Shown here in pieces: positions 16,665-24,570 of a stretch of DNA of 55,840 bases (position 1 is the first letter of the stretch; the number at the start of each line of letters is the position of its first letter). The notes under the pieces were generated by a model. The model saw only the letters and a list, made by a program, of their open reading frames with translations. It had not been told where the DNA came from and ran no database searches. A program made the position numbers and the translations under genes. Origin of the DNA: a virus; IMG/VR virus record IMGVR_UViG_3300006868_000023, positions 1 to 55,840 of that record; one strand, written 5' to 3'.

Positions 16665-18091
16665 TGAGGCCTAGCATAGACGGTGCATTTATACTTGAGT
16701 GTACTAACACTAACATTAGAGACGAATACAGAGCTCACACAATACGTCCACTTGCACCTTTTGCACTACATGAAGTATTTCATAAACGCAGTATACCTAG
16801 CACTGTAATTAATTACACAGACTTCTGGCATCCTGTTACCCTCATAGAAATGTTTGAAAAATGGGTTACACGAATGAGTGTAAAAAATCCTGTGATTGTT
16901 TGCAGTACACTGTTTAACAATTACATGCTGAGCGGTGATAACACAGTGACAGCATTTATAAAACATGTGAAAAAAGAACACAACATCAAACTCATTATTG
17001 GTGGACCAATTAATTTAATAGATTACAGTTTAGACAGTGTAATACCTGATGCTGTTTTTCAAGGTAGAAGTTTACATTTATTTGAACGTTGGCTGGATGG
17101 TGCAGAGCCTTTACCAGACACATTGACTACTATTAATGGCGTACAAAAATATCACAGTCAATCAAATGAAGTCACTGAAGACCCAATAATACCTGAATTA
17201 TATGATGACTTTTGCTTGTCTAAAAATGATATCATTAACTTTGAAACTAGGTTAGGATGTAAATTCAACTGCACCTTTTGTAACTTTGAATTTAGAAATG
17301 CTAAGAAAGTTAATGATGCCAGTGTTGCTAAATTAGAAAGATTTTTTAGAATTGCAAATGTACGATACGGTATAGATGTGTTTAGTTGTGTTGATGACAC
17401 ATTCAATGAAGACGATACCAAAATACAAACATTGCACACTGCCACAGGCATGTTAGATTACAAGCCTTGCATTGTGGGTTACAATCGCTTTGATATCATG
17501 ATGGCTAAACCTTACCAAGCAGAACTGTTAGATGAGTGTGGCTTTCATGGACATTACTTTGGGATTGAAACCTTAAACAGAGAGGCAAGTAAACTGATAC
17601 GCAAAGGTATTAGAAAAGAAAAAGCATATAACTTTATGCGTTTTATTAGAGACACGTTTCCACATTGGCATACTTGTGCAGGATATATTATGGGAATACC
17701 TGGGGAACCATTGGAAGAAGCAATAGAAACCATGACACACATTGCTGATAATAAATTACTCAAAAGTATTATTCCCAACAGTTTAGGCTTGTATCGTATA
17801 CCTGGTAACGAGCATAACTACAGCGAAATGAGCAAAGACCCAGAAAAGTATGGCATTAAACTAGGACACGAAACAACAGGCAATGATGTGTTCTGGACAT
17901 CTGCAACAACTGATAAAAGAACTGCTGATGTTGCCGCATTGAGAGCGGCAAGTATTTTAGGTAAGAAAAAATGTAAACCACTAGACCCATGGGAGTGGGC
18001 AAGTAGTCTTACAACTGGGCACGGTGAATCGGCGCATAATCATATACGCCGATACATATCACGTAAAGTTGATTATATAACTTGGTTATAA
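16664..18091 (+). CDS. B12-binding-like radical SAM protein, 475 aa (paralogue)
   Basis: Same architecture as the 5250 protein: Rossmann-like N-terminal half (LIIGGPINLIDYS), then the cluster motif GCKFNCTFCNFEFRNAKK near residues 191-205, and SAM-barrel motifs (GIETLNREASKLIRKG). The two paralogues share spacing around the Cys motif but differ widely elsewhere. Function is unknown. It lies in a two-gene late unit with the 102-aa protein. Its last 19 bases overlap the convergent phoH gene. Confidence 0.8.
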   Translation: MRPSIDGAFILECTNTNIRDEYRAHTIRPLAPFALHEVFHKRSIPSTVINYTDFWHPVTLIEMFEKWVTRMSVKNPVIVCSTLFNNYMLSGDNTVTAFIKHVKKEHNIKLIIGGPINLIDYSLDSVIPDAVFQGRSLHLFERWLDGAEPLPDTLTTINGVQKYHSQSNEVTEDPIIPELYDDFCLSKNDIINFETRLGCKFNCTFCNFEFRNAKKVNDASVAKLERFFRIANVRYGIDVFSCVDDTFNEDDTKIQTLHTATGMLDYKPCIVGYNRFDIMMAKPYQAELLDECGFHGHYFGIETLNREASKLIRKGIRKEKAYNFMRFIRDTFPHWHTCAGYIMGIPGEPLEEAIETMTHIADNKLLKSIIPNSLGLYRIPGNEHNYSEMSKDPEKYGIKLGHETTGNDVFWTSATTDKRTADVAALRAASILGKKKCKPLDPWEWASSLTTGHGESAHNHIRRYISRKVDYITWL

Positions 18092-18825
18092 ATCTCTAGC
18101 ACTTCGTCTACTACAGGATGTCTTTCAATATCTGTATTAGCAAACTCTACTACTTTGATTCTATCCGAAGCAATTCGTTGAAGTCTCTCAATAAACAGTT
18201 TCAAACCATTGGATTCATAACCTCTATCATGCTGAGCTAAGTCTCCTGTTACAACCAACTTACTGCCCTCACCAATTCTAGTAAGTAACATTTTCATTTG
18301 ATTGTCAGTAGCATTCTGCATTTCATCAGCAATGATATATGAATTCTTGAATGTTCTACCTCTCATATAAGCAAGTGGAGATATTTCAACCTTGTTATCA
18401 CTTAACATGTATTCAATTTGATCTGGCGTGTAGTATTCTTCAAACAGATCAAACACTGGTCTCGTCCATGGCGCCATCTTCTCTTGAAGTGTGCCTGGTA
18501 AAAATCCATGTTGTTCATCTACACTGACCGCAGGGCGTGTAACTACGAACTTGTCGATATCACCTCCTTTGAGTCCTTTGATTCCTGCGAGTGTTGAGAT
18601 TAGTGTTTTACCAGTTCCTGCTGGACCTATTGCAAACACTATGTTGACTTTTGGATTTTCTAGCAAACCTAACAGTTTGTCTTGGTTAAAATTTCTCGGT
18701 ACAATGTTTACTGTACTCTGTCTATTACGTTGGACGCCTCCTTGTATTACTCTCAAATAAGATTCTCCTTGATGTTGTTGTTTACGGTATTTGTTACATT
18801 TCTGCTTTCTTGCTTTTCTTGACAT
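18073..18825 (-). CDS. phoH: PhoH-like ATPase
   Basis: A P-loop ATPase/helicase-like protein common in marine phages. Walker A GPAGTGKT is about 65 residues from the start, followed by KFVVTRPAVSVDEQHGFLPGT and IIADEMQNA (Walker B-type) and VTGDLAQHD. The start at 18825 (MSRKARKQK) has GGGAGT upstream; the open frame extends further to 18906 but that part reads through a leader hairpin. Role in infection is still debated; despite its name it is not always phosphate-regulated. It is the only minus-strand gene in this part of the window. Confidence 0.93.
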   Translation of the reverse strand: MSRKARKQKCNKYRKQQHQGESYLRVIQGGVQRNRQSTVNIVPRNFNQDKLLGLLENPKVNIVFAIGPAGTGKTLISTLAGIKGLKGGDIDKFVVTRPAVSVDEQHGFLPGTLQEKMAPWTRPVFDLFEEYYTPDQIEYMLSDNKVEISPLAYMRGRTFKNSYIIADEMQNATDNQMKMLLTRIGEGSKLVVTGDLAQHDRGYESNGLKLFIERLQRIASDRIKVVEFANTDIERHPVVDEVLEIYNQVI

Positions 18826-18850
18826 TTGGGTACTCCCATATTTTTGCCAC

Positions 18851-18884
18851 AAAAAAACGAGTAGAAGGCGTACCCTGTACTCGT
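18851..18884 (-). terminator. terminator-like hairpin in the phoH leader
   Basis: Read on the minus strand, ACGAGTA (18884-18878) pairs with TACTCGT (18863-18857), followed by a run of Ts (18856-18851). It lies 26-60 bases upstream of the phoH ATG. An extended GCCAC/GTGGC pairing can form instead, so it may act as an attenuator. Confidence 0.5.
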
Positions 18885-18906
18885 GGCATTTTCTTGTGTC
18901 TTCCAA

Positions 18907-19094
18907 CTTTTTAGATGGTTGATTATCATCATATACTATTATTTAGCCGGAGAAATTACACAAAAACACAGTAGTTTATCATATAACACCCATGTTAAGT
19001 AGCCAAAATAAGAACATTTCTTATCTACATATACTAAATAAAAGTGGTTAGTATTTTATTAACCGTTTTGTTTATCTATATTTAGGAGTAACAT
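18907..19094. other. divergent intergenic region
   Basis: About 190 bases between the phoH leader and the plus-strand membrane gene. It is very AT-rich and contains promoter-like strings on both strands: CTAAATA (minus strand, about 18937-18946) and ACTAAATA (plus, 19033-19040). No ORF, tRNA or strong hairpin was seen. Confidence 0.5.
19033..19040 (+). promoter_or_regulatory. possible late-type box ACTAAATA
   Basis: Two mismatches from TATAAATA, 54 bases before the ATG at 19095. Confidence 0.3.
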
Positions 19095-19325
19095 ATGGAT
19101 AGTATATTAAAAATAGTAAACGACTTTGTCGGAGGCCTAAGTTCAATTTTTGTTGGACTATTAGGATTAGGAATTCTATCAGGATTATTATTCGGAGACG
19201 GATTCTTCCTCAGCAATGTTGTTTCAAACATCACAGCACTAGTTTCTAGTCTCGGTGATGCAGGATTAGTTGGACTAATTGTTGCCATTATCGTGCTACA
19301 TCTATTAGGAGTCAAATCTAAGTAG
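19095..19325 (+). CDS. small membrane protein, 76 aa
   Basis: Hydrophobic throughout, with two likely spans (residues 12-35 and 52-72) separated by a short Asn/Ser loop and ending in a basic KSK tail. AGGAG lies before the ATG. Holin-like topology is possible but not proven. The next gene encodes an exported outer-membrane barrel. Confidence 0.65.
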   Translation: MDSILKIVNDFVGGLSSIFVGLLGLGILSGLLFGDGFFLSNVVSNITALVSSLGDAGLVGLIVAIIVLHLLGVKSK

Positions 19326-19339
19326 ATTGAAACAGGGTT

Positions 19340-19359
19340 GGGGTGACCCTCATCACCCC
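19340..19359 (+). terminator. hairpin between two envelope genes
   Basis: GGGGTGA/TCACCCC 7-bp stem with a 6-base loop. There is no T-run, so it may stabilise or punctuate the mRNA rather than terminate it. Confidence 0.4.
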
Positions 19360-19390
19360 CTACAACTATAATAACGTTAAAGGAGAAAGT

Positions 19391-19999
19391 ATGAAGATTT
19401 TTCATATCTTTGCAATAGCACTTTTAGGTTTTTCTTTTAGTGCAAACGCAGTTGAGTTTGATGGCAAGGTTGGTATTGCTTCAGACAATTATTTCAGAGG
19501 CATCAACATGAGTGATGGTTTTGGATACTCTGCTCGTGGTTTATTAAATCATGACAGTGGTATCTGGGCTGGTGCAAGTGTTATGTCAATGGATGACAAT
19601 GAATATATGCACTCACTTGCAATTGGTTATAACTTTGATTTAGGTGGTAGCAATTTTAATGTTGCTTACTTTGATCGTGGTTTTAGCATGGACGGTGTAG
19701 ACGGATGGGAAGAAATTGGCATTACTGCTGACTTCGATCTATTCCAAGCAAGATACCACATTGGCCTCGATGATGCTGATGATTACTATGAGATAAGTTC
19801 AGGGATATTAAAGTATGTTGATGTTGCTTATGGCGACTGGGACAATGCTGGTTCATTCTGGAAAGTATCAAAAGGTTTTGATCTATTAGGTGGCGAAGTA
19901 GAAGTTGGTTACGTTGATCACGAAAACAACGAAGACGATTTTGCGGATAAAATCCAAGATTTTGACAACTTTTATGTAGGTTACAGTTATAGATTCTAA
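19391..19999 (+). CDS. exported outer-membrane beta-barrel-like protein, 202 aa
   Basis: A classic signal peptide (MKIFHIFAIALLGFSFSANA, cut after ANA) precedes VEFDGKVGIASDNYFRGI, which matches the N-terminus of the proteobacterial TIGR02001-type outer-membrane family (SxxVxxxSDYxFRG). Alternating beta-strands follow, and the chain ends YVGYSYRF, a C-terminal aromatic beta-signal for BAM-dependent insertion. ATG has AGGAGAAAG upstream. A strong UUCG terminator follows. Remodelling of the host outer membrane, for example nutrient entry or superinfection blocking, is inferred. Confidence 0.75.
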   Translation: MKIFHIFAIALLGFSFSANAVEFDGKVGIASDNYFRGINMSDGFGYSARGLLNHDSGIWAGASVMSMDDNEYMHSLAIGYNFDLGGSNFNVAYFDRGFSMDGVDGWEEIGITADFDLFQARYHIGLDDADDYYEISSGILKYVDVAYGDWDNAGSFWKVSKGFDLLGGEVEVGYVDHENNEDDFADKIQDFDNFYVGYSYRF

Positions 20000-20015
20000 T
20001 CTTTATGTAACAGGG

Positions 20016-20040
20016 AAAAGGCCTTCGGGCCTTTTTTCTT
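20016..20040 (+). terminator. rho-independent terminator
   Basis: AAAAGGCC-TTCG-GGCCTTTT stem with a UUCG tetraloop and a T-rich tail. The -35 of the next promoter begins at its end. Confidence 0.93.
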
Positions 20041-20066
20041 GACTTTTTGCTCAGATCTGCTATAAT
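20039..20066 (+). promoter_or_regulatory. sigma70-type promoter with +1 at an ATG
   Basis: TTGACT (20039-20044), 16-bp spacer, TATAAT (20061-20066), 6 bases, ATG at 20073. Confidence 0.75.
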
Positions 20067-20072
20067 AATAGT

Positions 20073-20273
20073 ATGATTAATTTAATACTGATTGCTATTA
20101 CAACATTCTTTTTAACCAGAGCACTTTGGTTAACCCTCAAAGGCTTTGCTGGGTATAACAGCAAAGGAGAATACAGTGGCTTTTCGTATGCCTTTTCATT
20201 CTTTCTAGCCATTATATTTTGGTGGACTGTGATTTGTGTTGTACTATGGTTGCTAGGGTTTGATACATTCTAA
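20073..20273 (+). CDS. small membrane protein, 66 aa, probably leaderless
   Basis: Two membrane spans (residues 2-22 and 41-64) around a short polar Gly/Tyr loop. There is no ribosome site; the -10 of a strong promoter ends 6 bases before the ATG, predicting a leaderless mRNA. Its stop overlaps the next ATG (TAATG). Function unknown. Confidence 0.65.
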   Translation: MINLILIAITTFFLTRALWLTLKGFAGYNSKGEYSGFSYAFSFFLAIIFWWTVICVVLWLLGFDTF

Positions 20274-20824
20274 TGATAACAAATTTAGACAACATATTAA
20301 AAGAGCATCTTGTATATCCTGAAAGCAAAAATCTTCAGCAAAGAGGTATTGCAGACAAGATAGAAGAACGTTGCAACTTAATCATAAAGCAGAACTTTCC
20401 TGATGTAGCAGATCCTAGAAGCAGACGAAGTATTGAGGATATCACAATAGGCGATACTTATGTAGATCACAAGAGTAGTGATGAAGCATTAGAATTCAAA
20501 ATGCCTAACTTGATCAGCATAGATAGGTTAATAAACTTAGATAAGCCATTAGTGTATAATTTTATTATATACAACAGCGAAAACAAAACTATAGTAAAAA
20601 ACTTTAGTCTAAGTGTATACGAACTTAATTGGGACCATCTCAGCATACAAAATTTAGGTAAAGGACAACTGCAAATCAAAAACATGAAAGAGTTTTTGAA
20701 AAATCCCAAGTCTTCCATGAGCAAAGATGCATGGCTACAAAGACTTAAAGCAGAGGCTATTGTGTTCTATGATAGGCTTATTAAAAAAACACAGGATCGC
20801 AAGAAGCTCTGGATGTCGCTCTAG
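20273..20824 (+). CDS. possible PD-(D/E)xK restriction-like nuclease, 183 aa
   Basis: Residues 55-85 read ITIGDTYVDHKSSDEALEFKMPNLISIDRL. The DxK core in VDHK and the following FKMPNLxSxxRL resemble type II restriction-fold phage nucleases of the HincII/HindII group. No other domain is seen and there is no partner methylase nearby. If active it could degrade host DNA, with phage DNA protected by modification (see the DpdA-like gene at 52254). It shares the leaderless promoter of the 66-aa gene through a one-base overlap. Confidence 0.45.
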   Translation: MITNLDNILKEHLVYPESKNLQQRGIADKIEERCNLIIKQNFPDVADPRSRRSIEDITIGDTYVDHKSSDEALEFKMPNLISIDRLINLDKPLVYNFIIYNSENKTIVKNFSLSVYELNWDHLSIQNLGKGQLQIKNMKEFLKNPKSSMSKDAWLQRLKAEAIVFYDRLIKKTQDRKKLWMSL

Positions 20825-20827
20825 TTT

Positions 20828-20835
20828 GATAAATA
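20828..20835 (+). promoter_or_regulatory. late-type promoter box GATAAATA
   Basis: Lies 22 bases before the ATG at 20858, followed by AACAGGAG; same layout as at 16329 and 27405. Confidence 0.6.
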
Positions 20836-20857
20836 GTTGTAACAGGAGTTGTGCGTT

Positions 20858-21427
20858 ATGACTATTGCATTAAAAATACTAAACGATCAAATTAAAAGAA
20901 TATCAGAGACTAATACTCTCTTAGATATGCTTTTGGAATTTGAAAAAGTTCTAGATGACGTAGATCTATACGCATACAAAAATTGGGGTCAAGGTGAATT
21001 ATTAGAAGGTCCTCATGTAGATAGACACTTTATCACAGTCAAGTTAATGTATCTAAATGAAGATATGCCTGATCCATATGGTGCAAAAAGATTATTTGCC
21101 AAGGATTGTTTAGTAAAGTTCTCTAAAGATACACTTATTCGTCCAGTCAAAGTAAAGAATTGGGATGATGTAACTACTGAGGCTAGACCAGACGGCAGTA
21201 TCAAAAAGAAAGCAAAAACCAAATCAGAGCCTGTATGGGTAGTTGAAATCAAAATGCCACGTAGATATGTTGACGAGTTTAGCTCAGAACGTATAGAAAT
21301 TGACAATGATAGTTATGTTGACTTAGACAGTTTAGATGCTGAAGTTCAACAAGAGCAAGAGGAAGACATGATGCAGTCCGATCCAAATATGGGAATGGAT
21401 ATGAGTATGCAACAGGGTACAATATAA
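20858..21427 (+). CDS. hypothetical late protein, 189 aa
   Basis: Unrecognised. The ATG at 20858 (MTIALKILNDQ) is preferred over an upstream TTG because AGGAG is correctly spaced. The fold looks mixed, and the last 30 residues are Gln/Met/Glu-rich and disordered. A late box and its position ahead of the fibre block suggest a virion or assembly role. It ends one base into the next ATG. Confidence 0.65.
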   Translation: MTIALKILNDQIKRISETNTLLDMLLEFEKVLDDVDLYAYKNWGQGELLEGPHVDRHFITVKLMYLNEDMPDPYGAKRLFAKDCLVKFSKDTLIRPVKVKNWDDVTTEARPDGSIKKKAKTKSEPVWVVEIKMPRRYVDEFSSERIEIDNDSYVDLDSLDAEVQQEQEEDMMQSDPNMGMDMSMQQGTI

Positions 21428-22191
21428 TGGGACTTAAACAAGCAGAATTAAGAGACACAATGCTGAGCAAGGTCAGCATTGATGAGTTTGAACCAAAGAC
21501 TGGTGATGTAGAAGATGTTATCACTGCAGGATTCTATGTAACAGAAAGCGAAGTAGGTAACGACTTATATAAATTTGTATCTAATTCTACTGCTGATGTC
21601 AGAGATGTTGAAGTTTCACCAAACCCAAATGCAGATGGTTATTACATGGTGTTTATTGAAATGGATCGTAACCCTGAAGCATTATCAAAGATCAGAGAAA
21701 TTTGCAAGGACATTGAAAATGTTGCAGGCAAATTAAAGTGGCAAGGTAAAACACATTTGATTGATGAGTATCATAATCTATATGAAGACGACATTGAAAA
21801 ATATGTAATACTGGAACCTGCAAAATATATGGACAAAGAAACATATGATCAAGCACAGCAGGCCGCACAAGAAGAAGCAGAAAAGCAAGACAATTCAAAT
21901 AAAATTTTAGAGTTTCTAAAAGACAGCAGTTTATTAGAAGCAGGATTAAACGACAATAAAATTGTCATGCGTGGAGCCAGAGATGTAGCACAATTAGAAA
22001 TTGTGAACTTTGGTCCAGCAAAAGACATTATGGCAGAAGTTGGTATAAACGAAAGTGCAATCAAGCCATTGGACAGTACACTTAGAAAGTTTAACAGTAT
22101 GTTAGGTGAGATGAGAGCCGTTCCAATTGACGAGTACATAGTAATTTTCCATCCAAGCCAAGATAACGTACTGGTAACAAAACAATGTTAG
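21427..22191 (+). CDS. hypothetical late protein, 254 aa
   Basis: Unrecognised. Motifs include an N-terminal LKQAELRDTMLSKVSIDEFEPK, a phage-like GFYVTES segment, a Glu/Gln-rich helical linker near residues 135-155 and a compact C-terminal domain. A similar protein is, to my memory, carried by other marine T4-like phages, without known function. It overlaps both neighbours. Confidence 0.65.
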   Translation: MGLKQAELRDTMLSKVSIDEFEPKTGDVEDVITAGFYVTESEVGNDLYKFVSNSTADVRDVEVSPNPNADGYYMVFIEMDRNPEALSKIREICKDIENVAGKLKWQGKTHLIDEYHNLYEDDIEKYVILEPAKYMDKETYDQAQQAAQEEAEKQDNSNKILEFLKDSSLLEAGLNDNKIVMRGARDVAQLEIVNFGPAKDIMAEVGINESAIKPLDSTLRKFNSMLGEMRAVPIDEYIVIFHPSQDNVLVTKQC

Positions 22192-22652
22192 GATTTATAA
22201 AAGCATTACCTCTTATCATAATCATACTTACAGCAGGATACGGTGCTCACAAGTTTATGATCAATGAGAAAGACAATCGTATCAATCAACTGCAATCGCA
22301 AGTTGATTATCTAAACACAGAAAATGTTGCACTGCAAACAGCGGCCGCAACCAACGAAGCAACTATTAGAAGTTTAGAACTCAATGCAAAGCAACAAGCA
22401 GAAGCAATGATGGGTCTAACAAATAGAAACAACGAACTAAATGCAGAACGTGACAGTTACATGAGAATATTTGCTGATCATGATTTAACAAAACTTGCAA
22501 GAGCAAGACCTGGTAGCATAGAACTTAGAGCAAACAGAGCAACAGCAGATGTATTTAGATCAGTTGAAGCAGACAGCAGAGAATTAGATAATGCAGATGG
22601 TGAAGAAGCATTTGACGATTTTACACTAAAGACAGAGAAAGACGATGGTTAA
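22185..22652 (+). CDS. i-spanin-like membrane coiled-coil protein, 155 aa
   Basis: One N-terminal membrane span (residues 3-20, N-in) is followed by a long periplasmic coiled coil (about 28-90, with repeated Asn/Leu heptads) and an acidic tail. The next gene encodes a lipoprotein starting inside this one. That pair is the signature of a two-component spanin, which fuses inner and outer membranes in the last step of lysis. No endolysin or holin is recognised beside it, so the call rests on topology and synteny. Confidence 0.55.
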   Translation: MLGFIKALPLIIIILTAGYGAHKFMINEKDNRINQLQSQVDYLNTENVALQTAAATNEATIRSLELNAKQQAEAMMGLTNRNNELNAERDSYMRIFADHDLTKLARARPGSIELRANRATADVFRSVEADSRELDNADGEEAFDDFTLKTEKDDG

Positions 22653-23385
22653 GAAAATTATAGATGTAGGTTTTATAGGATTAATTATTTTGGGACTATC
22701 TGCATGTAGCAGTATGCAAAGTGTTCCTTACCAAGCACCAAGTCAAGTTAAAGTATTCACCGAAGAAGTAAAACTTGAAATCTACCAACCTCCTCTTCCA
22801 CAAGAGATATCCATGCGTGATATTGAATGGTATGTGTTAACCACAACACCATGTAAGCCAGCAACAGGCGTAAATAAAAATCCTGAGTATTACACAACAG
22901 AACGTTTTGCCTATGAAGACTATACCAAAGAGGATGGTACTTCGGCAAGACGTGTCCAACGTGATGCTGAAGGTAACAGAATTGAACTACCACCACTTGA
23001 AGATGAAGATGGTAGAATCATAGAAGTATGTGGTAACATTGATCAAAAGATTGCAGAACTTGAAAAACGCATAGGTGGCGATTTTGTAATGATGGGTATC
23101 AGTGTTAAAGGCTATGAGAACATGGCTTACAACTTACAAGAGATTAAAAGATATCTTAATCAACAAAAAGAAATTATCTTATACTACCGTGAAGCAACAG
23201 GCGGGTTTGATAATGACAGCAAAGAAGATTGGTTAGATAAAAATAAAGATAACCAAGCGGACCAAGTTGAAGATGCAAAAAGAGATAACGAAGCACAAGC
23301 ATCAGAACTTGCACAACCAGAAAAAAAGAAATCAGGCTTTAATTTAAGCAATCTAATTCCAGGCTTACCTAACAGTAACGATTAA
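22645..23385 (+). CDS. o-spanin-like lipoprotein, 246 aa
   Basis: Type II signal peptide with lipobox LSAC (Cys 21, followed by SS). A Pro-rich stretch (QPPLPQ), a central domain and a charged coiled-coil-like C-terminus ending in Lys/Ser follow. It overlaps the i-spanin-like gene by 8 bases. At 246 residues it is much longer than most o-spanins, so it may be a multi-purpose envelope lipoprotein. Confidence 0.5.
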   Translation: MVKKIIDVGFIGLIILGLSACSSMQSVPYQAPSQVKVFTEEVKLEIYQPPLPQEISMRDIEWYVLTTTPCKPATGVNKNPEYYTTERFAYEDYTKEDGTSARRVQRDAEGNRIELPPLEDEDGRIIEVCGNIDQKIAELEKRIGGDFVMMGISVKGYENMAYNLQEIKRYLNQQKEIILYYREATGGFDNDSKEDWLDKNKDNQADQVEDAKRDNEAQASELAQPEKKKSGFNLSNLIPGLPNSND

Positions 23386-23387
23386 TT

Positions 23388-23609
23388 ATGAACTCCCAGG
23401 AAGATCTATTAAGGCTAATTAAAGTCGAGCATGGCTTCGACCTTTCTATGAAAGATGAGTTTGAAGCCATTAGTGGCTTTGACAGTTTAACCATTATTGA
23501 AATCATAATGAGTGTTGAACATGAATACGATATAGACATCGAAGACGAACTAATAGAAAAATTAGTAACGGTCCAAGATTTGTACGATTTAATCAATGAT
23601 TTAAGTTGA
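23388..23609 (+). CDS. acyl carrier protein-like, 73 aa
   Basis: The fold pattern and length match ACP: helix I, a GFDSLTIIEI segment with the phosphopantetheine Ser near residue 32, and the acidic helix II/III region VEHEYDIDIEDELIEKLVTVQDLYDLI. It would carry acyl groups on 4'-phosphopantetheine attached by host AcpS. No fatty-acid or polyketide enzyme is adjacent, so the acyl acceptor is unknown. The Ser sits in DSL as in canonical ACP. Confidence 0.75.
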   Translation: MNSQEDLLRLIKVEHGFDLSMKDEFEAISGFDSLTIIEIIMSVEHEYDIDIEDELIEKLVTVQDLYDLINDLS

Positions 23610-23633
23610 CATTTTTCTTATTGATGCTATAAT
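23606..23633 (+). promoter_or_regulatory. consensus sigma70 promoter with +1 at an ATG
   Basis: TTGACA (23606-23611), 16-bp spacer, TATAAT (23628-23633), 6 bases, ATG at 23640. Confidence 0.85.
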
Positions 23634-23639
23634 GTAAGC

Positions 23640-24440
23640 ATGGATCACTATCAAACACTCGGTGTGGCCAGAGAAGCCACAGATACCGAGATCAAAAAAG
23701 CATATCGCAAACTTGCTAGTAAGCATCACCCTGACAAGGGAGGTGACGCAGAAAAGTTTAAGGAAATTCAAAAAGCATACGAAACTCTCAGTGATCCAGA
23801 CAAGAGGGCACAGTATGATAATCCTAATCCTTTTGAACAATTTGGTGGTGATCCTTTTGGACAAGGCAGTCCTTTTGCTGACATATTTGGAGACGTATTT
23901 GGAGGCAGAGGGCGTAGAGCACAACCTACACGTAATCCAGACACTGTTACACAATTACGAATTGATCTAACAACTGCTTATTATGGCAGAAACATAATGG
24001 TTGATTTAGGGTACCTACGAGAATATATTGATATACCTGCAGGTATCAGAGATGGTTCCAGAATACGTTTAGCAAATAAAGGGCAAGTAAAATATAATGG
24101 ATTACCTCCAGGTGATCTACATATCAAAGTATTTGTAGATATGCCATATGGTATGGCACGTGACAATGATGATTTATATCAACGTGTATCAATTTCATCA
24201 CTAGATGCTATCACAGGCAGTATAATACAAATCGATAATGCTGTAGGCAAACCTTTAAGTGTAAAGATTCCTGCAGGAACACAACCTGGTGCTAAATTAA
24301 AACTATCTAATCAAGGAATGCCTAACCCTAACACAAAGGGATATGGTAATATGATTGTGATAGTTGAGATTACTACACCAATAGTAACCAATGAACAACA
24401 CCTTGAGTGGTTAAATAAAATAAAGAACAATGATTTATAA
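23640..24440 (+). CDS. dnaJ: DnaJ/CbpA-type J-domain co-chaperone
   Basis: Residues 1-60 form a J domain with the HPD motif (HHPDKGG) needed to stimulate DnaK. A Gly/Phe-rich linker (about 65-95) follows, then two beta-barrel substrate domains (GDLHIKV repeats). The Cys-rich zinc domain of DnaJ proper is absent, so it is CbpA-like; length is 266 residues, shorter than either host type (about 306-376). It is preceded by a consensus early promoter and predicted leaderless. A zinc-binding microprotein overlaps its end. Confidence 0.88.
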   Translation: MDHYQTLGVAREATDTEIKKAYRKLASKHHPDKGGDAEKFKEIQKAYETLSDPDKRAQYDNPNPFEQFGGDPFGQGSPFADIFGDVFGGRGRRAQPTRNPDTVTQLRIDLTTAYYGRNIMVDLGYLREYIDIPAGIRDGSRIRLANKGQVKYNGLPPGDLHIKVFVDMPYGMARDNDDLYQRVSISSLDAITGSIIQIDNAVGKPLSVKIPAGTQPGAKLKLSNQGMPNPNTKGYGNMIVIVEITTPIVTNEQHLEWLNKIKNNDL

Positions 24441-24564
24441 ATGTTATGTATGCGGATTAAGCCTAATGCTTGGTATGATAAAATATCATACGGCTGATAA
24501 GACAAAAGTTTTTTGTGGTGCAGAATGTAGTGTAAAATATCACAGAGAACAAAAGGAGAAATAA
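24430..24564 (+). CDS. zinc-finger-like microprotein, 44 aa
   Basis: Starts inside the last codons of dnaJ. Two metal-binding pairs are visible, CYVCG (residues 5-8) and CGAEC (29-33), giving a C-x2-C ... C-x3-C zinc ribbon/treble-clef pattern. It ends 6 bases before clpA with AGGAG inside its 3' end, so it is tightly placed between dnaJ and clpA. It may supply a zinc-binding surface the zinc-less DnaJ lacks, or act as a clamp on clpA expression; this is inference. Confidence 0.55.
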   Translation: MIYKCYVCGLSLMLGMIKYHTADKTKVFCGAECSVKYHREQKEK

Positions 24565-24570
24565 GAACAA

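Noticed and set aside
18826-18906. Longer phoH start at 18906
   Set aside because: It would translate a terminator-like leader hairpin; the ATG at 18825 has GGGAGT and gives the usual PhoH length.
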